This document shows positions 1-5,259 of a DNA stretch of 5,775 nucleotides, piece by piece (within the stretch, counting starts at the first letter, position 1; each line of letters begins with the position of its first letter). Under the pieces are notes generated by a model. It had not been told where the DNA came from, made no database searches, and worked only from the letters and a program-made list of their open reading frames with translations. This DNA is from an uncultured Propionibacteriaceae bacterium (GTDB taxonomy: Bacteria > Actinomycetota > Actinomycetes > Propionibacteriales > Propionibacteriaceae): positions 1 to 5,775 of the forward strand of contig CALMAD010000004.1 of assembly GCA_937859105.1 (NCBI GenBank). The letters run 5' to 3'. A program made the translations under genes and the position numbers.

Positions 1-54
1 GTCGGTTTTCGTCTGCGACGTGGGGTTGAGGTCTGCCAGAGGGCGTCCGGTCGG
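1..54. other. Left-edge sequence downstream of the permease gene
   Basis: These 54 bases follow the permease stop. I see no convincing terminator hairpin or start of another gene in them. What lies beyond the edge is unknown, so the transcription unit could continue to the left. Confidence 0.4.
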
Positions 55-1314
55 TCAGAGCAGGCCGGTCGGCACGAACAACAGCCAGGCCAGCAGCGGG
101 GCCACCAACACGACGCCGCCGGCGTAGATCAGCAGGTCGCGGTAGATGGTCTTGGTGTCCTCACCCTGGGCGTTGGCGATCATGAGGGCGCCGTCGGTGG
201 AGAAGGGGGAGACGTCCACGATGGTCGCGCTGATTGCGAGGGCGGCGACGACGGCCGTCGGGCTGAGGTCGCTCTGGGCGAGCAGCGGCCCGGCAAGCGG
301 GATGAACGCGGTGAGCAGAGCCGTCGAGGACGCGAACGCCGACCCGACGCCGATCACGTAGCAGAGCACGAGCGCCACGACCACCGGGATGCCGATGCCC
401 ACGGCCATGTCGGCGAGCGTCTTGATGACGCCGGCGTGCGTCAGCAGGGAGACGTAGACGATCATGCCGGAGACCAGCATGACGGTCGACCACGAGATGC
501 CGCTGACGAACGACTTGTGCTCCTCCAGCATCGTGAAGGCGAGCACGAGGCCGCAGCTCAGAGCCACGAAGCCGATCGGGAGCCGGAAGACGAGGGCGGC
601 GACGACCATCACGACGATCAGGCCGAGGGTCAGCCACTGGCGCCAGGTCACCGACCCGTGGTGGGAGTACGCGGCCAGGGCGTCCTCGGACTTCGAGCCC
701 TTGCGGTGGAGGCGCTTGAGGGCCGCCATCAGCAGGACGGTGAGGATCGTGAGCAGCAGATTCACCGCGTAGGAGGCCCAGAAGAGCTGTCCCGCGCCGA
801 TGGGGAAGTGGTTCTTCTCGGCGATATCGCGCACCAGGACGCCCGCCACCGAGATCGGGGAGAACCCGCCCGCGTGGGCACCGTTGATGACCATGGCCGC
901 CATGACGACGCCGCTGTAACCGGACGCCGCGCAGAAGCCCATGGCCGCCGGCGCGAGCAGCGCCACCGCAGCCGGGGAGAACGTGCCCAGCGAGGTCAGG
1001 CCCGACGCGATCAGGAAGAACACCCACGGGATGAGCCAGGTGTGGCCGCGGGTCGCGCCGATGGCGGATTTGACGATGATGTCGATGGTCCCGTTCTTCT
1101 GGGCGAGCGAGAAGAAGAACGTGACGCCCAGGATCGTCAGGACGATCGAGGCGGGGAACTCCTCGAGGATCTCCTTGTCGTCCATGCCGAGCAAGAACCA
1201 GCCGACGAAAAAGGCGGCGACGAAGCCCATGATGCCGATGTTCATCGGCCACTTCGTGGCGACGATGAACATCACCACCAGGATCGCGATCATGATCCAC
1301 TCGATCGGGGTCAT
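55..1314 (-). CDS. MatC/SLC13-type di- or tricarboxylate permease
   Basis: This is an integral inner-membrane transporter of 419 aa, resembling the MatC-type dicarboxylate carriers of the ion transporter superfamily. It probably imports a small organic acid, perhaps with a cation. The protein is almost entirely hydrophobic helices (about 10-12). It opens with a helix at residues 5-19 and a second at 24-44. A single charged cytoplasmic-type loop near residues 200-220 (KRLHRKGSKSED) separates two halves. Each half holds a Ser/Pro-rich re-entrant-type motif: FSPIS in the first, SPFSTDGAL near the C-terminus. This is the usual two-fold pattern of the superfamily. I chose the ATG at 1314 because GGAAGGA lies 8 nt upstream. 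The longer GTG at 1347 sits inside a hairpin and adds a non-family extension. The gene follows the PrpF-family gene in the same direction, so it probably carries that enzyme's substrate. Malonate, C4-dicarboxylate or aconitate-like acids are possible. The family is fairly sure, the substrate is not. Confidence 0.85.
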   Translation of the reverse strand: MTPIEWIMIAILVVMFIVATKWPMNIGIMGFVAAFFVGWFLLGMDDKEILEEFPASIVLTILGVTFFFSLAQKNGTIDIIVKSAIGATRGHTWLIPWVFFLIASGLTSLGTFSPAAVALLAPAAMGFCAASGYSGVVMAAMVINGAHAGGFSPISVAGVLVRDIAEKNHFPIGAGQLFWASYAVNLLLTILTVLLMAALKRLHRKGSKSEDALAAYSHHGSVTWRQWLTLGLIVVMVVAALVFRLPIGFVALSCGLVLAFTMLEEHKSFVSGISWSTVMLVSGMIVYVSLLTHAGVIKTLADMAVGIGIPVVVALVLCYVIGVGSAFASSTALLTAFIPLAGPLLAQSDLSPTAVVAALAISATIVDVSPFSTDGALMIANAQGEDTKTIYRDLLIYAGGVVLVAPLLAWLLFVPTGLL

Positions 1315-1321
1315 TGTGTTG

Positions 1322-1328
1322 TTCCTTC
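1322..1328 (-). promoter_or_regulatory. Shine-Dalgarno deciding the permease start
   Basis: On the minus strand GGAAGGA is followed by 8 nt and then the ATG at 1314. This strong ribosome binding site supports the 419-residue start over the GTG 33 bases further upstream. Confidence 0.7.
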
Positions 1329-1340
1329 CAAGGTTGTGCG

Positions 1341-1360
1341 CGCCCACACCTGTGTGGGCG
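1341..1360 (-). promoter_or_regulatory. Intercistronic hairpin between isomerase and permease genes
   Basis: CGCCCACA and TGTGGGCG form a perfect 8-bp G+C-rich stem around a 4-nt loop; a ninth pair would leave a 2-nt loop. It lies in the 108-bp gap between the prpF-like stop and the permease ATG, 26 nt before the ATG. No T-run follows it on the transcribed strand, so it is unlikely to be a standard intrinsic terminator. It could partly attenuate, process or stabilise the mRNA and so set the permease to isomerase ratio. The structure is read directly; the role is inference. Confidence 0.55.
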
Positions 1361-1422
1361 GAGAAGTCAGGAGAGGGAGAGATCAGGGAGGGTGGGAGCG
1401 CTGCCCGAGCGGGCGGGGCCGG

Positions 1423-2544
1423 TCAGGCCAGGGCGAGGTCGATCGTCGCCGCGGCGATGCGGCGGGCGACGCGCTTGGTGGAGACGAGGGCGGCGTCCCC
1501 GTGCTCGTCGAGGGTGATGGCGGTCTCGATGACGCCGACCGGCGTCCCGAGACGGATGGTGCGTTCGCGGGCGTTGCCGTCCCAGGCGGGGAGGATGCGG
1601 GCGACCGTGCTGCCCTCGACCCCGCCGGCGGCCGCGACCGCGACCGCGGACGTGATGCCGATGGCCGGGTGGGGGGCGTGCATCGAGACCATCCGGACGG
1701 CGATGTCGTAGTCGGACGCCGCGATCTCGGTGCCGTCGAGCGCTACATAGTCCCGCGGGGCACCGACGACCCCGACCTTGGGGATGGCGTCGCTGATCGG
1801 GTCCTCGGGCGTCGCGAGGCCCATCGCGAGCGCCGCGAGCCGCTGCCACCGCTTCAGCTCGGGCACCGAGGCGGCGAACTCGACCGGCAACTCCGTCGCC
1901 GTCAGCCCGAGATCGGCGGCCGGGATGAGGCAGGCCGGGGCGCCGGCGTCGATGAGCGTGGCCCGCATGAGCAGCCCGCTGTCGTCGGCGAGCTCGTCGA
2001 GCGCGTTCCCGGTGGGCAGGAGGCGGCCGGTGCTGCGGCCGGAGGGACGCTCGAACCCGAGATCCACCCGGACGCCGGGCGCCTGGTGGCCGGGGATCGT
2101 CTCCTCGCCGGTGAAGAGGACCTCCCCGCCAGGCGTCTGGACGCGCGCCACCAGCGTCGTGTCGGAGTTCTCGTTGAACATGCGGACGTCGGTGACGTCG
2201 CCCGTCGGCGCGACGATCCCGCTCTGGAGCGCGTACAGCCCGACAGCCGACGCGCAGTTGCCGCAGTTCGAGCCGTACTCGACGCGTCCGTCGCCGATGC
2301 CGACCTGGGCGAACAGGTAGGTGAGGTCGGCGTCCGCCCCCGGCGTGGGGGTGATGACGGCCGCCTTCGACGTGGTCGAGGTCGCCCCGCCCACGCCGTC
2401 GATCTGGCGCGCGTCGGACGCCCCGAAGGCCGACGCCAGCACGGTCGACACGTCGTGGCCGGACGCCTCGACGGCGGCGGCGTCGAAGAACCAGCACTTG
2501 CTGGTGCCTCCGCGGTACCAGGTGGCAGAGATCTGAGTGTTCAA
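1423..2544 (-). CDS. PrpF-family carboxylate double-bond isomerase (aconitate/methylaconitate isomerase-like)
   Basis: This is a cytoplasmic cofactor-independent isomerase of 373 aa with a diaminopimelate-epimerase-like double fold. The family includes PrpF (2-methylaconitate isomerase), GalD (4-oxalomesaconate tautomerase) and fungal Adi1 (cis- to trans-aconitate). The N-terminal RGGTSK motif is at residues 11-16. TSK at 58-60 and NCGNC at 93-97 place Lys60 and Cys94 34 residues apart, the same spacing as Lys73/Cys107 that I recall as catalytic in Shewanella PrpF. A conserved HP-x-x-G segment near residue 290 matches the family's C-terminal half. Length is typical (about 370-400). The start is a TTG with AAGGGG 6 nt upstream; RGGTSK then begins at residue 11, as in relatives. 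It is the promoter-proximal gene of a two-gene unit with the permease and diverges from a LysR gene. No prpB, prpC or acnD homologue is visible, so a methylcitrate-cycle role is not supported here and the substrate is open. Confidence 0.88.
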   Translation of the reverse strand: MNTQISATWYRGGTSKCWFFDAAAVEASGHDVSTVLASAFGASDARQIDGVGGATSTTSKAAVITPTPGADADLTYLFAQVGIGDGRVEYGSNCGNCASAVGLYALQSGIVAPTGDVTDVRMFNENSDTTLVARVQTPGGEVLFTGEETIPGHQAPGVRVDLGFERPSGRSTGRLLPTGNALDELADDSGLLMRATLIDAGAPACLIPAADLGLTATELPVEFAASVPELKRWQRLAALAMGLATPEDPISDAIPKVGVVGAPRDYVALDGTEIAASDYDIAVRMVSMHAPHPAIGITSAVAVAAAGGVEGSTVARILPAWDGNARERTIRLGTPVGVIETAITLDEHGDAALVSTKRVARRIAAATIDLALA

Positions 2545-2550
2545 CGGGCG

Positions 2551-2556
2551 CCCCTT
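2551..2556 (-). promoter_or_regulatory. Shine-Dalgarno for the TTG-started isomerase gene
   Basis: On the minus strand AAGGGG precedes the TTG start codon by 6 nt. No in-frame ATG is available near the expected N-terminus, so the rare TTG start appears real. Confidence 0.6.
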
Positions 2557-2609
2557 CGCGTCGAGGTGGTTCTTGCTGATGCGACAACGATGATGCAGAG
2601 CACCCGTTT

Positions 2610-2620
2610 AGCACAATGCT
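2610..2620. repeat. Small dyad AGCA-CAA-TGCT, possible second regulator half-site
   Basis: This is a perfect 4-bp inverted repeat with a 3-bp spacer. Its centre (2615) is exactly 30 bp, about three helical turns, from the centre of the larger dyad at 2645, placing both on the same face of the helix. LysR-type regulators commonly occupy two such sites. The repeat is short and does not itself fit T-N11-A, so it could be chance. Confidence 0.3.
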
Positions 2621-2636
2621 GTCATGATCGACGGGT

Positions 2637-2653
2637 ATTAAGTTACGCTTAAT
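2637..2653. promoter_or_regulatory. Putative LysR-box operator ATTAAG-N5-CTTAAT
   Basis: This is a perfect 6+6 bp inverted repeat with a 5-bp spacer (TTACG). It includes the T-N11-A pattern typical of LysR-type recognition sites. It ends two bases before the GTG at 2656 and so overlaps the regulator's own start or promoter region. That position fits autorepression plus activation of the divergent isomerase/permease unit. It is also conspicuously A+T-rich in a G+C-rich genome. The dyad is seen directly; the assignment to this regulator is inference. Confidence 0.6.
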
Positions 2654-2655
2654 GC

Positions 2656-3573
2656 GTGCCGGAGGAGCCCTACGATGTGCGCCGCCTCTTGCTGCTGCGC
2701 GACGTCTCCCGGGTCGGGTCGATCACCGAGGCGGCCCGGCAGCTCACCTTCACCCCGTCGGCCGTGTCGCAGCAGATCGCGAAGCTGGAGCGAGAGGTGG
2801 GGCTGCCGCTGGTCGACCGCGGCCCGCGCGGCGTCCATCTGACCGAGGCGGGGGCGGCGCTGGTCGGCTACGCCGACTCGGTCGACCGGCTGATGGCGGC
2901 CGCCCGCTCCGAGATGCTGGAGTACTCGGGCCTGCGCCGCGGGGGGCTGCGGCTCGCGACGTTCCCGACGGTCGCGGCCGCCCTGATGCCGGCGTTCGTG
3001 ACCGAGTTCCGCACCCGCTACCCCGCGCTGGAGCTCGAGTTCAGGAGCGCGCGCTTCGACGCGATCATCGAGATGCTCGCGCGCCGGGACGCCGACATCG
3101 CGACCTTGTGGGAGTACCCGTGGCTGCCGGTCGACCTCGAGGACGTGGAGGCGGTGCCCATGCTGCAGGATCCGACGATGGTCGTCCTGCCGGAGGGGCA
3201 CGCCCTGGCGCGCCGCCGAGCGATCGATCTGGCCGACCTGAGCGAGGAGCAGTGGGTGACGCGCGCGGAGCATCCGGTGGCCGGCGTGCTGCACCGCGTC
3301 TGCGGCGAGGCGGGCTTCGAGCCCAACATCGCGTTCGCCGCGAGCGACTACCAGGAGTTGCAGGCGATGGTGGCCGCGGGGATCGGCGTCGCCCTGGCCC
3401 CTCGGCTCGCCGTGCTGTGGCCGCGCGCCGGCGTCCGTGTGGTGAGCATCAAGGGCAACCCGGCCCGGCGGCGCATCCTCATCGCGTGGACGCGGGGGCG
3501 GCAGCACACCCCCGCCATGCGGGGCGGGATCGCCGTCCTTCGTCAGGCGGGCGCGGCGGTCGCCCTTCCCTGA
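2656..3573 (+). CDS. LysR-type transcriptional regulator
   Basis: This is a DNA-binding, effector-sensing regulator of 305 aa, the normal LysR length. The winged helix-turn-helix occupies residues 10-65: the GSITEAA segment (21-27), then the recognition helix with TPSAVSQQI (33-41) and the KLE and LVDR motifs. A linker helix spans about 67-95. A periplasmic-binding-protein-like effector domain starts near GGLRLATFPT (96-105) and runs to the C-terminus. It diverges from the isomerase/permease unit and probably controls it in response to the imported acid or its isomer. Start choice is uncertain. The GTG at 2656 has no upstream Shine-Dalgarno and would suit a leaderless mRNA. GTG at 2677 (residue 8) has GGAGGAG 9 nt upstream and still leaves a complete helix-turn-helix. 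The annotated span uses the longer form. Regulator family is sure; the target is inferred from position. Confidence 0.9.
   Translation: MPEEPYDVRRLLLLRDVSRVGSITEAARQLTFTPSAVSQQIAKLEREVGLPLVDRGPRGVHLTEAGAALVGYADSVDRLMAAARSEMLEYSGLRRGGLRLATFPTVAAALMPAFVTEFRTRYPALELEFRSARFDAIIEMLARRDADIATLWEYPWLPVDLEDVEAVPMLQDPTMVVLPEGHALARRRAIDLADLSEEQWVTRAEHPVAGVLHRVCGEAGFEPNIAFAASDYQELQAMVAAGIGVALAPRLAVLWPRAGVRVVSIKGNPARRRILIAWTRGRQHTPAMRGGIAVLRQAGAAVALP
2661..2667 (+). promoter_or_regulatory. Shine-Dalgarno inside the 5' end of the LysR ORF
   Basis: GGAGGAG lies 9 nt before an in-frame GTG at 2677. It is the only strong ribosome binding site near the LysR N-terminus and argues that translation may start at 2677 rather than 2656. 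It may also simply encode the residues Glu-Glu. Confidence 0.4.
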
Positions 3574-3616
3574 CCCGGGCGGTGCGTCCCACCTGGTGAA
3601 TCTCAACATTTCGCCA

Positions 3617-3644
3617 CAAGATCCGGGGTTTCCCCGGTATCTTG
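3617..3644. promoter_or_regulatory. Strong hairpin in the 132-bp gap between LysR and carboxyltransferase genes
   Basis: The left arm CAAGAT-CCGGGG pairs with CCCCGG-T-ATCTTG around a TTT loop. This gives 12 base pairs with a single unpaired T. It starts 43 bp after the LysR stop and ends 61 bp before the carboxyltransferase start. It may end the lysR transcript, although no T-run follows on either strand. Alternatively it is an operator or a 5'-leader structure for the carboxyltransferase operon. Its right arm overlaps the TTGACGTCAA palindrome. Confidence 0.55.
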
Positions 3645-3651
3645 ACGTCAA
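3642..3651. promoter_or_regulatory. Perfect palindrome TTGACGTCAA upstream of the carboxyltransferase gene
   Basis: This is a 10-bp self-complementary site, 54 bp before the ATG at 3706. It could be a regulator-binding site. Its first six bases, TTGACG, also resemble a -35 element, but I see no good -10 at 16-18 bp. The remaining gap sequence (3574-3616 and 3652-3705) shows nothing else clear. No known regulator is assigned. Confidence 0.4.
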
Positions 3652-3705
3652 AGTGTCGGGGTTCTCCCGCCTTCATGACTCGGACAAGGGTGTGAACGGA
3701 TAGAC

Positions 3706-5250
3706 ATGACGGATCAGCTCTCCACGCTGCGGGACAAGCGGCAGCAGGCATTGGCAGGCGGCGGACAGAAGCGCATCGACGCGCAGCACGCCAAGGGCAA
3801 GCTGACGGCGCGCGAACGTCTCGCGATTCTGCTCGACGAGGCGTCCTTCCAGGAGCTGGGTGCCCTGGCGACGCATCACAACACGGACTTCGGGATGGAC
3901 AAGCACCGGTTCCCCGGCGACGGCATCATCACCGGCTTCGGCAAGATTCAGGGACGCCGCGTCGCGGTGTTCGCGCAGGACTTCACGGTGCTGGGCGGCT
4001 CGTTCTCCGAGGTGCAGTCGAACAAGATCTCGCGAATCCAGGACCTGGCGATCGAGGCGGGCATCCCGCTGATCGGCCTGAACGACTCGGGCGGCGCCCG
4101 CGTGCAGGAGGGCGTCCGGTCGCTGGCCGCCTACGGCGAGGTGTTCGTGCGCAACGTGAAGGCGTCCGGGGTCATCCCGCAGATCAGCCTGATCCTGGGC
4201 CCCTGCGCCGGCGGCGCGGTCTACAGCCCGGCGCTCACCGACGTCACGATCATGGTGAACCAGACCTCGAACATGTTCCTGACGGGGCCGGACATCATCA
4301 AGACCGTCACCGGCGAGTCCGTCTCCGCGGAGGATCTGGGCGGCGCCTGGATTCACAACTCCACCTCCGGCGTCGCCCAGGTGATGGCCGACTCCGAGCA
4401 ACACGCCCTCAGCCTCACCAAGGCGCTGCTCAGCTACCTGCCGCAGAACAACACCGAGGATCCGCCGCCGCTGGAGCCCTACGACTCCGCCGATCGCATG
4501 GAGGAGGCGCTCAACTCGATCGTGCCGACTGACGACCGCATGGCGTACGACATGCGCGACGTGTTGTCGATGGTCTTCGACCACGACTCGATCTTCGAGC
4601 TGCACAAGGACTGGGCGCAGAACGCGCTGGTCGGCTTCGGACGCCTCGACGGCATGAGCGTCGGCTACATCGCCAACCAACCGCTCGCGATGTCGGGGTG
4701 CCTCGACATCAACGCGTCCGACAAGATCGCCCGGCACATCACGCTGTGCGACCAGTTCAACATCCCGCTCGTGACGTTCGTGGATTGCCCCGGTTACCTG
4801 CCCGGCGTCGAGCAGGAGTACAACGGCGTCATCCGGCACGGCGCGAAGATCATCTACGCGTACTGCCAGGCGACGGTGCCGAAGGTGTCGATCGTGACGC
4901 GCAAGGCGTACGGCGGCTCCTACGTCGCGCTCAGCTCGCGCCAGATGAACAACGACGTCGCGTTCGCCTGGCCGTCGGCCCAGATCGCCGTCATGGGCGC
5001 CGAGGGCGCCGCGCGGCTGCTGAACCGTCGGGCCATCCAGGAGGCGGAGGATCCGGCGGCCGAGGAGGCCCGCTTCATCGCCGAGTACAAGGACAAGTTC
5101 TTCAACCCGTACCAGGCGGCCGACGTCGGCCAGATCGACGAGGTCATCGAACCCTGGGAGACCCGGCCGCGCCTCATCCGCGCGTTCGAGGTGCTGCGCA
5201 CCAAGGTGACGCAGACCATCCCCAAGAAGCACGGGCTCTTTCCGGTCTAG
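3706..5250 (+). CDS. Methylmalonyl-CoA carboxyltransferase 12S / decarboxylase alpha-type subunit
   Basis: This is the carboxyltransferase subunit of a biotin-dependent enzyme that moves CO2 between a CoA ester (methylmalonyl-CoA/propionyl-CoA) and carboxybiotin. It has 514 aa, against about 520 for the family. The KLTARERLAILLD start motif is at 32-44. The N-terminal crotonase-like domain (to about 250) has LNDSGGARVQEG (125-136) and GPCAGGAVYSP (166-176), forming one oxyanion glycine site. The C-terminal domain has ANQPLAMSGCLD (323-334), a VDCPGYLPG segment (359-367), the second glycine motif AYGGSY (401-406) and AWPSAQIAVMGAEGA (421-435). The C-terminal PKKHGLFPV closely matches the Propionibacterium 12S end, PAKKHGNFP, as I remember it. 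Val407 follows AYGGSY, where propionyl-CoA-specific PccB has Asp, so specificity should resemble 12S/MmdA enzymes. The start is ATG with only a weak GGA 5 nt upstream. An OadG-like gene follows after 9 bp, the order of mmdA-mmdD, so transcarboxylase and Na+-pumping decarboxylase roles both remain possible. Confidence 0.92.
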   Translation: MTDQLSTLRDKRQQALAGGGQKRIDAQHAKGKLTARERLAILLDEASFQELGALATHHNTDFGMDKHRFPGDGIITGFGKIQGRRVAVFAQDFTVLGGSFSEVQSNKISRIQDLAIEAGIPLIGLNDSGGARVQEGVRSLAAYGEVFVRNVKASGVIPQISLILGPCAGGAVYSPALTDVTIMVNQTSNMFLTGPDIIKTVTGESVSAEDLGGAWIHNSTSGVAQVMADSEQHALSLTKALLSYLPQNNTEDPPPLEPYDSADRMEEALNSIVPTDDRMAYDMRDVLSMVFDHDSIFELHKDWAQNALVGFGRLDGMSVGYIANQPLAMSGCLDINASDKIARHITLCDQFNIPLVTFVDCPGYLPGVEQEYNGVIRHGAKIIYAYCQATVPKVSIVTRKAYGGSYVALSSRQMNNDVAFAWPSAQIAVMGAEGAARLLNRRAIQEAEDPAAEEARFIAEYKDKFFNPYQAADVGQIDEVIEPWETRPRLIRAFEVLRTKVTQTIPKKHGLFPV

Positions 5251-5253
5251 GAG
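5249..5253 (+). promoter_or_regulatory. Shine-Dalgarno overlapping the carboxyltransferase stop codon
   Basis: AGGAG begins in the TAG stop of the carboxyltransferase gene and lies 6 nt before the ATG at 5260. This indicates translational coupling and one transcript for both genes. It also supports 5260 as a true start. Confidence 0.75.
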
Positions 5254-5259
5254 TCGACG

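Larger units (their letters stand above)
2545..2655. promoter_or_regulatory. Divergent promoter region between isomerase and LysR genes
   Basis: This 111-bp region separates the minus-strand isomerase/permease unit from the plus-strand LysR gene. It is locally more A+T-rich than its surroundings between about 2605 and 2655 and holds two dyads. Divergence of a LysR gene from its target operon is the standard layout for such regulators, so both promoters and the operator should lie here. TATTAA at 2636-2641 is a weak -10-like match for the lysR direction. I could not identify a convincing -35/-10 pair on either strand. Confidence 0.7.

Noticed and set aside
1423..2544. Assigning the isomerase to the methylcitrate cycle as prpF
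   Set aside because: No prpB, prpC, prpD or acnD homologue is in the window; family membership alone does not fix the substrate.
1367..2614. Minus-strand 415-codon frame overlapping the isomerase gene
   Set aside because: Arg/His/Pro-rich shadow in another frame of the same strand; the isomerase frame carries all family motifs.
436..2652. Long plus-strand open frame (738 codons) opposite the permease and isomerase genes
   Set aside because: Low-complexity Arg/Gly/Asp/Glu/His composition, and it spans two real genes and their intergenic regions. Typical high-GC antisense shadow.
2545..2655. Specific -35/-10 promoters in the divergent region
   Set aside because: Several weak hexamer matches were tried on both strands, but none had acceptable matches at both positions with 16-18 bp spacing.
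3617..3651. Calling the hairpin a rho-independent terminator
   Set aside because: No T-tract follows the stem on either strand, so only a hairpin of unknown role is reported.
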